A DNA stretch of 64,000 nt from the NCBI GenBank assembly GCA_032871835.1, contig CM065299.1, positions 98,524,652-98,588,651 of the forward strand, written 5' to 3'. A program made the position numbers and the translations under genes. Shown here piece by piece: positions 12,421 to 25,211 of the stretch (position 1 is the stretch's first letter; each line of letters starts with the position of its first letter). Below the pieces are notes generated by a model. That model was given only the letters and a program-made list of their open reading frames with translations. It ran no database searches and was not told the DNA's origin. Origin of the DNA: Dipteronia dyeriana (Eukaryota > Streptophyta > Magnoliopsida > Sapindales > Sapindaceae).

Positions 12421-12865
12421 GATGATTTAAGTTTGTATATTGATTTTATTAGTAGTAATTGATGCTTTAAATGTAAAAGTTTACCGGAGAGGTACTTACA
12501 TTTCTTGTGTGGTTTGATTTTGTGTTTAGGGTTTGATGATGAAGCTTGAAATTTTGTTGTTTGATATTTGGAGGTGCAAAATTTGTATCTCTTTTAAAGG
12601 GTATATGTATAAAGTTAGTGTTTTTTTTTGGGTAGTTTCATATGTGCTGGGATGCTTTGATTTTGTATATTGATGTTATTAGTAGTGATAGCTTCTAAAA
12701 TGTAAAAGATTGTTGGAGGTAATATTTTGTATTTTCTTTTGTGGTTCAGTTTTGTGTTTCGAATTTGATGATGAAGCTTGATATTTTTGTTGTTTGATAT
12801 TTAAGTGTGAGAAAAAAGTCACCTTTTAGAGGGTCTGTGGATAAAGTATGTGATATTTTTAGTTT
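12421..12865 (+). repeat. two-copy tandem duplication, offset about 230 bp
   Basis: Two diverged direct copies share TTGTATATTGAT, TTATTAGTAGT, AAATGTAAAAG, TTTGATGATGAAGCTTGA and TTGTTGTTTGATATTT in the same order; the first GTATATTGA is at 12435 and the second at 12665. No coding function is apparent. Confidence 0.7.
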
Positions 12866-14126
12866 CATGTTTCCTGCATTGCCTTAATATATATTCATGT
12901 TATTATTTTACATTGTAGAAGACTTAAGATCTTGTTATAATGCTACCAGGATATTCTAATTGAGAGTTATGAGAGATATTTTGGGATCAGATATGATGTT
13001 GGATTGATTTTGTTCTTTAAATTTTTTAAATTTAATTTGTGCTTGACGTAAGTGACAATTAGAGTTTGGTTCTGATTCAATCATTTTTTTAAATTTTCTA
13101 ATTATTTCTAGAGTAAAATCATAGTTATTTTTTTTGCCACAAAGTTGAATAATTTTTTCAAAACTTTACCGTTAGTGGTGTTTGGTATGTCTTCCTCCAT
13201 TTTGGTTTATCTTTCAAGCTATCTATCTACGGATTTTTATAACAGATTCTTCATAATATTGCAATTGTAGAGCACTTCCGACCTTCCGGGATGGTTGTGC
13301 AGATCCAAAGAAGTTACCGGAATCCCTTATTAATGTGAAGGTATGGTAATTTCTTTGTTGTTGGGTTCACATGCTGAAAATAATTGTCTACAACCAAAAA
13401 TAGCAGGTTGTTTTGTGCCATGAGCCTTGTTTTCGGTGTTTGTATTTTCATAGTTGTCTACAACTGAAAATAGCTGGTTGTTTTATGTTATATGCTCATC
13501 ACTTGTTAGTGATACTTAGGTGAATTTTATGCATGATAGAATTAACCTTTCTGTCTAAACGGTGGGAGTTCTCATGTCGCGTATATAATTGGTATCACTG
13601 TTTAAAACAATAAGAACATGAGTTCTGTTCTAATTTTATTTTCCACTACATTTTTGTGATGGCAGCATATACTGCGTTTGACTGGATCGACATAACTTCC
13701 CTAGAAGCGGATTCTGTCTTTCTAGATGGATGGAACTATGGAAGTATGGAGACACATATTTACTCAATGGTCTCGGAATTTTTTCTAGTGTTATACTTTT
13801 GTATTTTCATATGAACTTCAATACTCAAATACAACTTGTTTATGCTTGAAGCTTTAACTCTATCTACATTTTCTCTGGTCCAATAATTTTCCTTTTTATA
13901 TTTTTATATTTTTATTCTAATTTATGCATTCATCGTTGGATATCATAGATATTTACATAGTTTGTCTGCATGTTTCAATTGCTTCTATTGTTGCACGTAT
14001 GAGGTGATCTGATTTTATTGAATCCTAGATTAATATTTCTCCCAAAGTATCAAAACATTTCATTATCTAACTATTATTGTGATTTTATTCATTATCTATA
14101 TATTTTGTGTATTGCTTGTGTAAGTT
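12866..14126. other. non-coding DNA, nothing firmly recognised
   Basis: AT-rich sequence with no recognisable protein. A motif beginning TTGTCTACAAC and ending GGTTGTTTT occurs twice, at 13384 and 13454. A possible exon at about 13271-13341 (AG before, GTATGG after) did not match anything I know. Confidence 0.4.
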
Positions 14127-14131
14127 ATGCC

Positions 14132-15014
14132 TATCGTATGTAAATTTTACCAAGCATACACGTCATTGACAGGAAGGAGAACATAGCCAGGTGGACGCCC
14201 AAATGGGCACTCAGGAAATATCTTACGAGACATCATTAAAGAGAAGAAAGCCCGAGTAAGCATATATTGAATGAAACCTACTCGGGATCAGTTAACAACA
14301 TTCGGGACTGGTTAAGCAACGCTTCCACTCGGGCTCAAACGGCGCTACTCGGGACCATTAGGTATTACTCTTACTCGGGAATAAATACGACTCGAGTAAG
14401 AACTTGGTGTTTATTTCACACGGATTAAGTCATTAAATACGCGAAGATATCCATCAGGAAGGAATCCCAAATAAAAGGGAACATTAAGTTAGAAGAGTCC
14501 CCAATCAAGAAATAACTTGATTTCTTTACGAAAACTACATTCTTATAAGGAAACAAGTCTAAATTGATCTGCACTACTAGAATCTCACTCGATTTCCATA
14601 AGAGACTCAGAAACAGGAAAGAAGACAAATCAACCTCAAGCAAGTAACCGAATCACAATTAAATACAAAGATCCTGTATTACTTGTACAAGGAAGATTAG
14701 GGTTCTATAAGCATATAGATAGACCCATAATCTCGTCCAGAAAAGATATAAGCAATATAGTATACACAACAAGCAACAGAAAAATACAGAGAGAAGAAAG
14801 AGAGATCGAGAGCTTGTAAACATTATATTTTCATAGTGGATTTTGGCTTGGTTGATCCTTCAACCACCCGTGGACGTTTCTCCGGTCATCGGAGTTTTAC
14901 CACATAAAACTTTTGTCTTCGTTACTCTCTCTGAATCTCTTTCTCTTTGAATTAATAGCCGAAATCCAATCCTTGTTGGCTTTTCTGATACAATTCAGAA
15001 ATCGACGTCAACCA
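14132..15014 (+). repeat. 5' LTR of the gypsy element
   Basis: Begins TATCGTATG (TG changed to TA) and ends CAACCA, next to the primer-binding site. It is very similar along its full length to the 3' LTR at 25212-26093. CTCGGGA-type motifs recur in its first third. The 72-residue reverse frame inside it also occurs in the 3' LTR because the LTRs are repeats. Confidence 0.9.
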
Positions 15015-15032
15015 TTGACGCTAGAAGGAGGG
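15015..15032 (+). other. primer-binding site
   Basis: TTGACGCTAGAAGGAGGG directly follows the 5' LTR, where the tRNA primer for minus-strand synthesis pairs. Related Tat elements carry TTGGCGCTAGAAGGAGGG here (from memory); the matching tRNA should be checked by search. Confidence 0.6.
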
Positions 15033-15058
15033 TCGAACCTCCGAACTTGTTAAAAGCA

Positions 15059-16700
15059 ATGGCAGGAAGCATAAGTAGTTCAGGGAATGGTCAAAAATCA
15101 CCAGGCGATTTCCATGTTGGCAACACGTCACAAGATCCTGCAGCAAACATATAAAACCAGCCTGCACACTTGGCAGGGATCCAGCAAGTTCCGCCAACAA
15201 GCAGAGATCTTACACTGCGTTTCCAAGAGGCCCTGCAACAATTGGTGACAGACGTAGCAAGGGAAGGGATTGATCTACTGGCTGTAGGAGCACATACTCT
15301 CAATCCTCCACCCGTAAGGCTCCGTTCGGTGGTGGTTGGGCCAGGAATAACTATACCAGAAACCAGAAGGAACTATTCCCCAATCAACCCGGTTGGACAG
15401 GAAACACTTGAAGAGGAACAACATCACCAAAGGTTGGATCACAATCAAACAGTGTGTGCCAGACATCGTAAATACGACCGGTGCAGAGGTCGGTCATCAT
15501 CAGAAGACAGTGATCAACACCATCGCAAACGTCACCATGGAGTCACACGAGAGGTCCGACATCAGAGTGAAGAGTCTGAGGAAAGAATGACAGTTATCCA
15601 ACGGTTCAACAGTCGAGGAAGCCCGGTGGGGGACAGAGATGTCACGATCCAGAGCCTAACTCGAGAAGTCGAGAATAACAGACGTCAGATGGAAGCGCTG
15701 GTCAGACGTTATGGCTACAACGATCTATCCGACGACGACTCAGACAGCCCATTTACCAAGGAAATTTTGCGGACCCCTTTCCTAGAAAGATTCAGGATGC
15801 CACATGTAGAGCAATTAAAAAAGGATACAGATTCATAGGAGCACGTTAGACGCTATAAAAGCGCCATGGCTCAATATGCCCGCAGCGACCCCCTATTATG
15901 TCTCAACTTTCGCAAACACTGGGGGACACAGGGTCAAGATGGTTCGGAAGACTACCCCCAGCGAGCATCGGAAATTTCAGCGAACTGAGCAGGAGCTTCT
16001 CAAGGCAATTTTTGAGCAATGTTCACAGGAAAAAGTCGGTGGCCTACCTCTCTCAAATAAAGCAGGGGAAGGACGAGTCATTAAAAAAGTACTTGGGCCG
16101 GTTCAGCCAAGCAGTATCAGAAATTGACAGTGCTAATGATGAAGCAATTATTGCTGCCTTCACCAATAACTTGTAGAATAGACGACTATCCTTCGATTTG
16201 AGAAGAGCACGGCTGACTAGGTATGCCGACATGATGGATATGGCAGGAGGATACGCTCTGGCTGATGAGGAGGAGGAGTTAGCTACAGGAGGAAGCTATA
16301 TGCATGGAGGAAAGCCCGAATAGAAGAATACCAAATCCAAGAGGCAGAATCAAAAGGGAAAGCCAAAAAGGAAGCGGCAAGGAGAAAAACAAGGATGAGG
16401 GTAATGGGCCCAATGCCGAACGGTCCACAGAGAAATACCGAGGCAGATACACCAGTTACACCCCTCTGCGGAAAAAAACAAGAGGAAATTTTAGCCATCT
16501 TAGAAGAGAAGAATATGGTGCAAGAACCACGACGATAATCCCAGTTCGCCCGGAGAGATACAACCAAGTATTGCAGATTTCACAAGGAAATCGGGCAAGA
16601 GACTTCAAAGTGTTACCAGCTCAAAGATTACATAGAGACTCTCATTCGGGAAGGGCATCTACGGGATATAATCTTAAAAAAAGATGAGAAATCAGAAGCT
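15059..16700 (+). pseudogene. gypsy gag (capsid/nucleocapsid precursor)
   Basis: An ATG at 15059 opens a frame that meets TAA at 15152-15154, then continues in the same frame to a TAG at 15836-15838. The capsid part follows after a shift (15898-16176, with NFSELSRSFSRQFLSNV and QIKQGKDESLKKYLGRF), typical of the retrotransposon gag family. After another shift, a zinc-knuckle-like segment (KYCRFHKEIGQETSKCYQL) lies at about 16564-16620. The middle of the protein is rich in Arg, His and Ser. Gag would form the virus-like particle in the cytoplasm; here it is broken. Confidence 0.85.
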
Positions 16701-16899
16701 AAGAAGGAAGTTAAAATTGATTATTCTGGACGAAATCATAAGACTAGTCCCAAAGTCGATCAAGTAATACATACGATTTTTGGAGGACCCTCTACTGGGA
16801 AAAGCAACCGAGAGTGAACTCAGGAAATCAGAGAAGCAATAGAAGAAAGGAATAACTTTGACCTAAACTCGGTTGAGCCTGACCCGAAAAGGGTTAAGG

Positions 16900-19800
16900 A
16901 AGGATGGGACCCTATAGTTTTTACGGAGGCAGATTCCCATGGAGTCGATGTTCGACCTAATGACGCTTTGGTTATAAGTGTCTGGATTGGCCATAGGGAA
17001 GTCCGGAGAATTCTAATAGATAATGGGAGTTCAGCAGACATCCTAAGCGTGGCCGTATACGACCAACTAAGACTAGACTGAAAAGATTTACAGCCTTTCC
17101 ATACTCCATTAAGAGGGTTTTGAGGAATAGAGGTCAGGTCACTCGGGACGGTAAAACTACCTGTGAAGATTGGAACAACACCATGCCAAAGGACTGTTTT
17201 GCTCGACTTCGTGGTAGTTGACTTGGACAACTCTCCGTATAATGCATTATTGGGTCGGCCATTCCTGAATAAAATAAGAACCGTGACGACCACTTATGCA
17301 TTAATGATCAAGTTCCCAACAGAACAAGGGGTGGGAATAGTCAAGGGATCCCAAGAGATGGCCCGAAGAGCAAACCTGTCAGTATACAAGGATAATCATG
17401 ATGTTGAACAAGTGTGCACCATAATACAACCAAATCAGTGTAAAGAACCCTTGTCATTCGAACTGGATTCAAGGGAGGATTCGAATGAATCCAAAACAGA
17501 ATCGGTTGAAGTGGTACTTGAAGAGGACGAACCAAATAAGAAAATCAAGATCGGGGCTAACTTGGATGGAAAAGTCAAGCAAGACCTAACCAGTCTGCTT
17601 AGAGAGTACAAAGATGTGTTCGCTTAGAGTCACGAAGATATGGTCGGGATAGATGCCCGAGTGATATCCCACTATCTCGCAGTTGACCCGAACGCAAAAC
17701 TAGTAATACAAAAGAGAATATCGTTCAATCCTAAAAGAAATCGAGCAATCAAACAAAAGATAGAAAAGTTACTGGCAACTGGATCAATCGGAGAAGTCAG
17801 CTACCCTCAGTGGGTTGCCAACGTAGTCATTGTCCAAAAGAAAAATAGACAATGGAGGATGTGCGTAGATTTCACGCATCTGAACAAGGCATGCCCAAAG
17901 GATAGCTTCCCACTTCCAAGGATAGACAAGCTGGTGGATGCCACAGCAGGTCACGAATTGCTCAGCTTCATGGATGCTTACTCGGGATACAATCAGATCC
18001 GGATGAACAAAGCTGATGAAGAAAAAATAGCTTTCACAACGGATTAGGGTTTATATTGCTACACAGTAATGCCCTTCGGTTTAAAAAATGCAGGTGCCAC
18101 GTACCAAAGGTTGGTAATCAAAATCTTCACTCAGTAAATAGGGAGGAATATGGAAGTGTACATTGATGACATGTTGACCAAAAGTGTCTCGGCGGAAGAG
18201 CATGCCCAAGACCTCTGAGAGACATTTGATGTCCTAAGAAGATACCAGATGAAACTAAACCCCAACAAATGTTTATTCGGAGTCCCTTCGGAAAGATTCT
18301 TGGGTTTTCAAGTACACCAAAGAGGAATCGAAGTTAATCCCGAGAAGATCCAGGCCTTGCAAAAAATGACCTCACCCAAAACGCTGAAAGAAGTACAGCG
18401 CTTAACAGGATGTTTAGCTTTCTTGGGAAGATTCATCTCGAGAGTTACAGGCAGGTGCGTACCCTTTTTCAAGATAATCAAAAAAGGGAAAGGGCTCGAG
18501 TGGAATAAAGAGTGCGAGCAGGCATTCTTAAAAATAAAAGAGTATCTGGGACAGGCACCAGTTCTCTCAAAACCACCAAAGGGGAAATACTTCAGTTGTA
18601 TCTGTCAATAACCGAGCTTGCAGCAAGTTTAGTCTTAGTCAGAACAGAAGAGAGAGTGCAGAAACCAGTGTATTATACCAGCAAGGCACTCTTACCGGCT
18701 GAGACCAAGTACTCACAGGCAGAAAAGATGGCTTTAGCATTGGTCTCAGCAGCAAAAAAGCTGAGACCATACTTTCAGGCCCATACAATCCAGGTTCTCA
18801 CCAATTGCCCATTAAGATAAATCTTACAAAAGCCAGAGATATCAGGAAGACTTACCAAATGGGCAATTGAGCTAAGTGAATTCGATATTCATTATGTCCC
18901 CAGAACCTCCCTCAAAGCACAATCGGTGGCAGACTTCATAACTGAGTTCACAGAACCAAACCTGGAAGCCAAAAGACTGTTGGATAAAAGTTTCCCACGG
19001 AAACTGTATGTTGATGGTTCTTCATACACTCATGGCAGCGAGGCAGGGATTGTAGTTCGCACCCCAGAAGGAGATGATGTTGAATGTGCCATGAGATTTG
19101 ATTTTAAAGCAACCAATAATCAAGCCGAGTACGAGGCATTGTTAGCTGGACTCAGAGTTTGCATAGCTCTCAGGGCAGATGAAGTTGAGATATTCAGCGA
19201 TTCACAGGTAGTTGTCAATCAGGTTATGGACGAGTACCAGGCCAAAGATGAATGTATGATTACCTACCGTGACATCGCGAAACAGCTCCTCCAAAAATTT
19301 AAAGAATACAAGATCACTCAGATCCCCAGGGAAGAAAATGAAAAGGCTGATGCATTGTCTAAATTAGTGTCAGCAACAGCCTCAATCAGACCAAAGACCA
19401 TTCCCGTAGCACACCTCCTTAAACCGAGTACAACTTAACTTGAGCATTTGGAAGTTTTAGAAGTCCGAACACCGCAAGACGGTTGGATGGTCCAGCTGAG
19501 TAGGTTCCTAGAAGAAGGCGTTCTCCCGGAAGATCCGGTACTAGCAAAGTGCATCAGGTATCGATCAGCTAGGTATACCGTGATCGGAGAAGAACTATAC
19601 AGAAGGGGGTTTTCCCGAGCTCTCCAGAGATGTGTACCAGAAAAAGATGCTTATCGAATACTTCAAGAGATCCACAGAGGAGTTTGCGGAAACCACACTG
19701 GGGGCATGAGTCTAGCGCATAAGGTGCTCAGGCAAGGCTATTACTGGCCTACGCTTTTCTCAGATGCACAGCAATGGTCGAAAAGTTGCAATACCTGTCA

Positions 19801-20721
19801 AAGGGTTGCTAACGATATCCGACAGCCCCCAGAAAAGCTCAGAAACCTCACTGCCCCATGGCCATTCGCCATGTGGGGCCTAGACCTGATCGGCCCAATG
19901 CCAGCTGGGACAGGGGGTGGAGCGAAGCATGCCATAGTAGCTGTCGATTATTTCACAAAATGGGCAGAAGCTGAAGCGCTGGCACATATCACAGAGCCAA
20001 CACCACAAATTTTGTGAAGAAGAACATACTTTATAGGTTTGGAGTTTCGGACACTATAATCACCGATAATGGCACCCAGTTTGATAACCAAAAATTTAGA
20101 CAGTTGTGCGAGAAATATAAGATTGCTAACTACTATGCAACGCCAGCTCATCCTCAAAAAAACGGGCAGGTAGAAGCAGTAAATAAAATTATCAAGCATA
20201 CTATTAAAGCAAAGTTGGATGCCAAAAAAGGAAGCTGGGTTGAAAAGCTTCCGGAACTATTATGGGCATACCGGACGATAGCAAGGACTTCAACAGGAGA
20301 AACTCTGTTCACCTTAGCATTCTGAACAAAAGTTGTCATCCCTATAGAAACATCGTATGCGTCCCTCCGGGTCAGGCTATACAATGAAGATCAGAATATC
20401 GATATGCTACTACAAAATTTGGATGAGCTAAAAGAAAAAAGGGAGAAGTCCTGAATAAGAAATACAGCATATCAACAAAGAGTGGCTCGCCACTACAATT
20501 CTCGTGTTCAGATCAGGAAATTCCAGCTTGGAGACCTAGTACTCAGGGGGGTATCACTAAACATGAAAAAAAAATCTGCAGGTTCCCTGACAGATAAATG
20601 GGAAGGCCCATACAAGGTCGAGGGAATAGCTTGCCATGGAGCATATTGGATTGCACGACCCAACAGAGGGCTTTTACCCCGACCATGCAACGCTAAATAT
20701 CTAAAGATTTTCTATCCTTAA
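16900..20721 (+). pseudogene. gypsy pol: PR-RT-RNH-aRNH-INT
   Basis: Domains in order: aspartic protease with ILIDNGSSADIL (about 17010-17045); RT at 17640-18610 with the YIDDM box at 18159-18173; a first RNase H at 18600-18820 in which the usual LTD before QPLR reads LTNC, so a catalytic aspartate is gone; a second RNase H at 19000-19370 with YVDGSS, NNQAEYEAL, FSDSQ and KADALSKL, keeping the D-E-D-D set; and integrase at 19600-20320 with its HHCC finger, GLDLIGP, TDNGTQF and NGQVEA, keeping DDE, followed by a GPY/F-type C-terminus (KWEGPYKV). The double RNase H marks the Tat lineage. At least six stops (for example at 17625, 18045, 18818 and 19436) and shifts near 18600 and 20010 destroy the frame. 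Confidence 0.93.
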
Positions 20722-21315
20722 AATATATATATTTATATTAAATATTTTATTCTTTTTCTAGTCAGGACAATATTAGTCAGGATAATTATTAAACTGTAAT
20801 TTAAATCTTTGTTGATTTTTTACAGTAATAAATAAAATTACTTGGAATTTTCGAAAGGAAAGCATCTAGCTCGGGATTTCCAAAAGAAAGCATATGATAA
20901 TAAGAACATATGGAAGAAGAGCATGATAATAAGAACATGTAAATAGAATTCTCGGGACCATCAAATCCCGAATGGTCGGAGAAGCTCGTAGGAGCATGCC
21001 AGCCGAGCAGGGTCAAATTGACCTTCGTAAAAAGGCAAACCCGATGCACCCGACTTTGAAAAAATGCTCGGGACGCTATAGGGAGAAATTTCGGTGAAAT
21101 GCATAGCTGTGTTGATACAATTTTTTTTTAAAAAGAGCTCAACGATTCGGCAAACCCTTGCACATAAAAACTGGGGAGACGTCCTTGGTATTGCATAAGG
21201 ACTCGAACGTATGATCATGGTTAGCCTTGATGTAATGTTCGGGTAGCAACCGGGTATGAAACACAAGTGAAAACTTGCCTGTTTCAAGATGACTCGGTTA
21301 ATAATAAAGAGCATG
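20722..21315 (+). other. non-coding region after gypsy pol
   Basis: AT-rich linker then CTCGGGA-rich sequence resembling the LTR in composition. No protein was recognised; this is the start of the long 3' spacer typical of the Tat lineage. Confidence 0.5.
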
Positions 21316-21665
21316 TTTAATAAGATACTTGGCAATTGAAGTCATTCGGGTAACAACCGGTTTAATAAGATACTCGGTTAAGTTACTCGAACATCGAAAA
21401 AGCCAGTTTAATAAGATACTTGGCAATTGAAGTCATTCGCGTAACTATCGGTTTAATAAGACACTCGGTTAAGTTACCCGAACCTCGAAGAAGAAAGTTT
21501 AATAAGATACTTGGCAATTGAAGTCATTCGGGTAACAACCGGTTTAATAAGATACTCGGCTAAGTTATCCAAACATCGAAGAAGCCAGTTTAATAAGATA
21601 CTTGGCAATTGAAGTTTTTCGAGTAACAACCGGTTTAATAAGATACTCGGTTTAGTTACCCGAAT
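21316..21665 (+). repeat. 45/46-bp tandem repeat with 91-bp higher order
   Basis: TTTAATAAGATAC starts at 21316, 21361, 21407, 21452, 21498, 21543, 21589 and 21634, alternating 45 and 46 bp (one monomer reads TTTAATAAGACAC). Odd monomers continue TTGGCAATTGAAGT and even ones TCGGTTAAGTTA, giving a 91-bp dimer present nearly four times. Tandem arrays in this region of Tat/Ogre elements are known and can seed satellites. Confidence 0.92.
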
Positions 21666-21830
21666 ACCAGCCAATACAACACTTTGCAATAATCAGCAAA
21701 AAATAGACCAAGACCATTCAACTCAGAATAAAATTGAATTTTATTGCTCCTAAAAGAATGGTTATAGTTTAAAGAATGGTTATTTACAAGTAAAAAATAA
21801 AGAATCAGAATTTTCTACAATTCTACAAAA

Positions 21831-24700
21831 TTAAGGTTGCGAGGATTTCGAGCCTTTACCAATACTCGGATCTGGCACCATCTCGTACTCACGAAACAGA
21901 CTCTCATTAGACGGCCAAGTAATATCGTTGACAGTATCATCCCTCCATTGGCTGTAATCTTCACCCGTTACTGGCCCGACATCCGGGACTACACCCTCAA
22001 CCGACTCTTGACTTGCATAAAAGGTCAAGAGAGAATGCTCGGACGGAATCTCTAAATGCATGGGATAAGGCTCTTTGCCTTGACTACGGCAGTAGGCTCT
22101 CCATTCCTTCATCTGAATCCGAAGAGATTCCAAGGACCGGTCCACGTGATGTTTGATTGACAGCTCCCAATTATCTCGGGCCTTCTCAGTTGCTCTATTC
22201 TTAACTTTGAAGAACTCGCCGGTCGAAACCAGGCCAGGTTGAAATTCCCAAAGAAGTAGGGCATCGTAAGCAGGGGATCTTTTAAAACGATCCATCCTTT
22301 GGACTTCAAGTTCCAACCTCTCGGGATAGGGATTCAACTGTCAACACTTGGCGCTCCAGATCTTCGATTTTTTGGTCATACGCCGACTTCACCTGCTCCG
22401 CCTCCTGCTCGGCCTTGAGCATGGATTCTTCAGCGGAAGATAGAAGGTTTTGAAGTGATGCAACCTTCTCCTCTGCCAAAGATGCCTTCTCCTCGACTTC
22501 AACCTGCTTCGCCAGATAATGGTCAGCAAATATCTGTACATAATCGACCTCCTGCTGGTAAGCTTTCTAGGCTCGAGCACGGCCCTCCTCACTCACCTTC
22601 AGCTGAGCCTCTAGACGTCTTATCCGATCGGCTTGATGTTGCTGCGTCTGAATAAGCTCAACAAATTTGGCCACCATCTGTAAAAGAATATACTTAGAAA
22701 TCTGGCAGAAGAAAAACAATAAAGGAGTCATATTTAACTTATATAAGATGCGCCGTTGAAAATGTTTTGGAGACGTTCGGACAGTGAACCATCTCTAAAA
22801 CCGCTCCAGTGGTCCTCCCCAATAAAAGCCCGACCGAAGGATATCTCCGTAGCATATCTCGGGGAGAAAGATTTGAAGGAACCCCCGAAGGTTCAGCCCC
22901 CATATCTCCAACCTCGGGGGTAGAAGAAGCCCTACTCGGTTCTGAAGCGGCCGCATCTGATGCTCCGGCACCACTACTCGGGGTAATCTCATCCGTAACA
23001 TCTTCATCACCAAAGTCGATAAATGAGACTACCCGAGGAACTTTGAGAGGACGAGACGGTGAACTAACTGCCTTTCGCTTCTCACCCCAAGAACTGTGGA
23101 AGTTAAGATCAGCGACAGGTTCTTCCTGCGGATCGTCTCGAAAAGACTCAAAAAATTCAGCACCTTCAGGCACTTGATCCGTCAAGACGTTACCACCGTC
23201 ACCGGCTTCAAACCGTCCAACAGGCTCTTCACCGGGGCCTTCACATTGCCTCTCCCTATTATCAGGCAGTTGGGTGTTAGCTGGCTCACTCTGGCCACTT
23301 GGACCAGTAAAATCCTGAGTAGAAGGCTGAGCAACCCGATCAATGCACTCGGGAATTTGTTCCTCAGCAATGTCGGTTTTCTCATCAAGCTCGGGTGGAA
23401 CTATACCCTCATCGCCTTGACGGGAAGCTTATTTTCTACTCGTCTGCAGAATCAACTTCACTTGGCGAGCCTGAAGATCGCTGACGACGTCCGTATCGAA
23501 CACTACAAAAAAATAAAGAAATTCATGTTAGAAAAGAAAATGAAAAGCAGAAAAATACAACAGAAAGGGCACCGTGTACATCGCCTGCGATGACCCGAAA
23601 TCTGTCTGAAGAAGCCGAGCTTTATCAAATCCTCCTCTTTAAAAAGGTAGCTCTTGCTCCTCTTCTCCAGAGTACGAACAGCTGCCCGAGTCAGCCTCTT
23701 CAACTCAGAATCACTATAATCAATTATTTTCTTGTTCCACACTTCGGGGGAACAGAAGAAATAGGGAACACTCAACACCATTCGGGAATCCCCAGATCCA
23801 ACAGTGACGTTGAACCCGAAAGCCCCTCCAGCAAAAAACCAACTGTTCTTTCAGAACTTGTTGGATGTAGGGAATCCTCATACAAAACCCTTTTTTTTGT
23901 CATCAGAAGCATCGACCTCCCGATTCATCTTTGCTTCTTTGGGTACCCAACCATCCGATGGAGTAGATGCAAGAAAATAGGTCCCCATTTTGCTAACCTG
24001 CCTCAGCGTAAAGAAATGCCTGATTTCATTCAGGGAAGGCGGCGAAAGGTTCATTCGACTGGACATGTGCCACATGCACATCAAGACTTTGTAACTATTC
24101 GGGGCCAATTGAGCTGGGGCTATCCCTGCTTCAGCCAAAAACCAGGCAATAAAAGGCTGAAAGGGAAGTGTGACACTGCAGCATAGCATCGATCCGTAAA
24201 TCGTGATCATACCCTCAGGAGGATTCCATACGGCTCTATCCCCTGCAGAAACCAAAGTGACTGAGTCGGGCAAGTCGAATCGGAAGCGGTATTTTTCTAT
24301 CTCAGCTGGCCCGACCACATTCGGCTCAGTATCAAAGGCACTCGGGCAAGTATCAGAAAATGAAAGATGAGATGCCCTGTATACTTCTTCAACGTCACCC
24401 GCGTTAACAGTCTATTCCATGATCTGAACGCTGCTCGAGCCGTGCTTGCGTACCTCACTTCTGCTTTAATGTTTACCCATCCTTTGAAAAGATACCCTGT
24501 GATCAGAAATATCAGAATCAGAACTAGATGAAGAACTTGATACAGGGCTGAAAGTGACGTCAGGGTGAAGCCCAGAAACATCAACCTCTAAAAATGGAGG
24601 CTCATCTATTGGGATATCCCCAAGTAGTCGTTTAATGCAAGAAACTAACTTGAGATCCCTACGTTCTAATGCATCAAAAGCGATTTTAAAGAGACGATGA
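21831..24700 (-). pseudogene. antisense multi-exon gene of the gypsy element (Transposase_28-like)
   Basis: Running opposite to gag-pol, coding segments appear at about 24700-23878, 23830-23580, 23500-22739, 22680-22320 and 22337-21831. The segment at 24318-23878 (RFRFDLPDSV, WNPPEG, FQPFIAWFLAEAGIAPAQL, NSYKVLMCMW) resembles the 'putative gypsy type transposon' domain PF04195. It is followed by an acidic, Ser/Pro-rich middle part, a coiled coil near 22680-22350 and a C-terminal piece of 168 residues ending PDPSIGKGSKSSQP. Breaks at about 23575/23510 and 22735/22680 look like introns. Antisense ORFs of this kind are known from Retand-type elements; their role is unknown. Stops and shifts show decay, though the last segment is open. 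I did not find a sure start codon. Confidence 0.7.
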
Positions 24701-25200
24701 CGGGAAGATGGCCCTATTGAAACAAATCTTGAATTGAGAATGATGTTAGATCTTCAAACGGAGAATCGTGAACTTCTGGATAAAGAAATCAGAAGCTTAA
24801 AGAAATTTCTGCTGAAAATTGTTGAGAATAAACCAACGATGTCTCTTAGCAAAGAATTTAAAGAAGAGACGACACGAAACCCTAGGATTTCAAGGCGGGA
24901 AAAAACTTATGACGAAACTCAACGACGTAGGCGGCGCTTGGGGAGACGTAAAAATCATTTCTCATTAATGATATTGAAAAACGAAGAGATGAGGGACGCG
25001 TGTCAAAACAGGAAGTAGCCCTCGACCGTCAGAACTCCAAAACGTCGCCATCATTTAAGATCTCGCGTGATGAAGCGAATTGAAACTACAAGGTAACCAT
25101 TAAGACACACCATTATGACAAGACGACTATTCTGACGAGTGAAAATTAAGATGATTAAAATACTCTTGCCCGAAATGAAATTTACTCGGCAAAAATATTT
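24701..25200. other. gypsy 3' spacer between antisense gene and polypurine tract
   Basis: It probably holds the promoter and 5' leader of the antisense gene. A plus-strand frame of 94 charged residues (24734-25018) is present but matches no family I know. Confidence 0.4.
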
Positions 25201-25201
25201 T

Positions 25202-25211
25202 AAGGGGGTAT
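25202..25211 (+). other. polypurine tract
   Basis: AAGGGGGTAT lies directly before the 3' LTR, as expected for plus-strand priming. Confidence 0.8.

Noticed and set aside
13271..13341. Possible continuation of the splicing-factor gene
   Set aside because: Bounded by AG and GTATGG, but none of the three frames resembles the basic C-terminal exon of SPF30.
24734..25018. 94-residue charged plus-strand frame near the gypsy 3' end
   Set aside because: No family match, no splice or domain support; it overlaps the probable upstream region of the antisense gene. Left unannotated as a gene.
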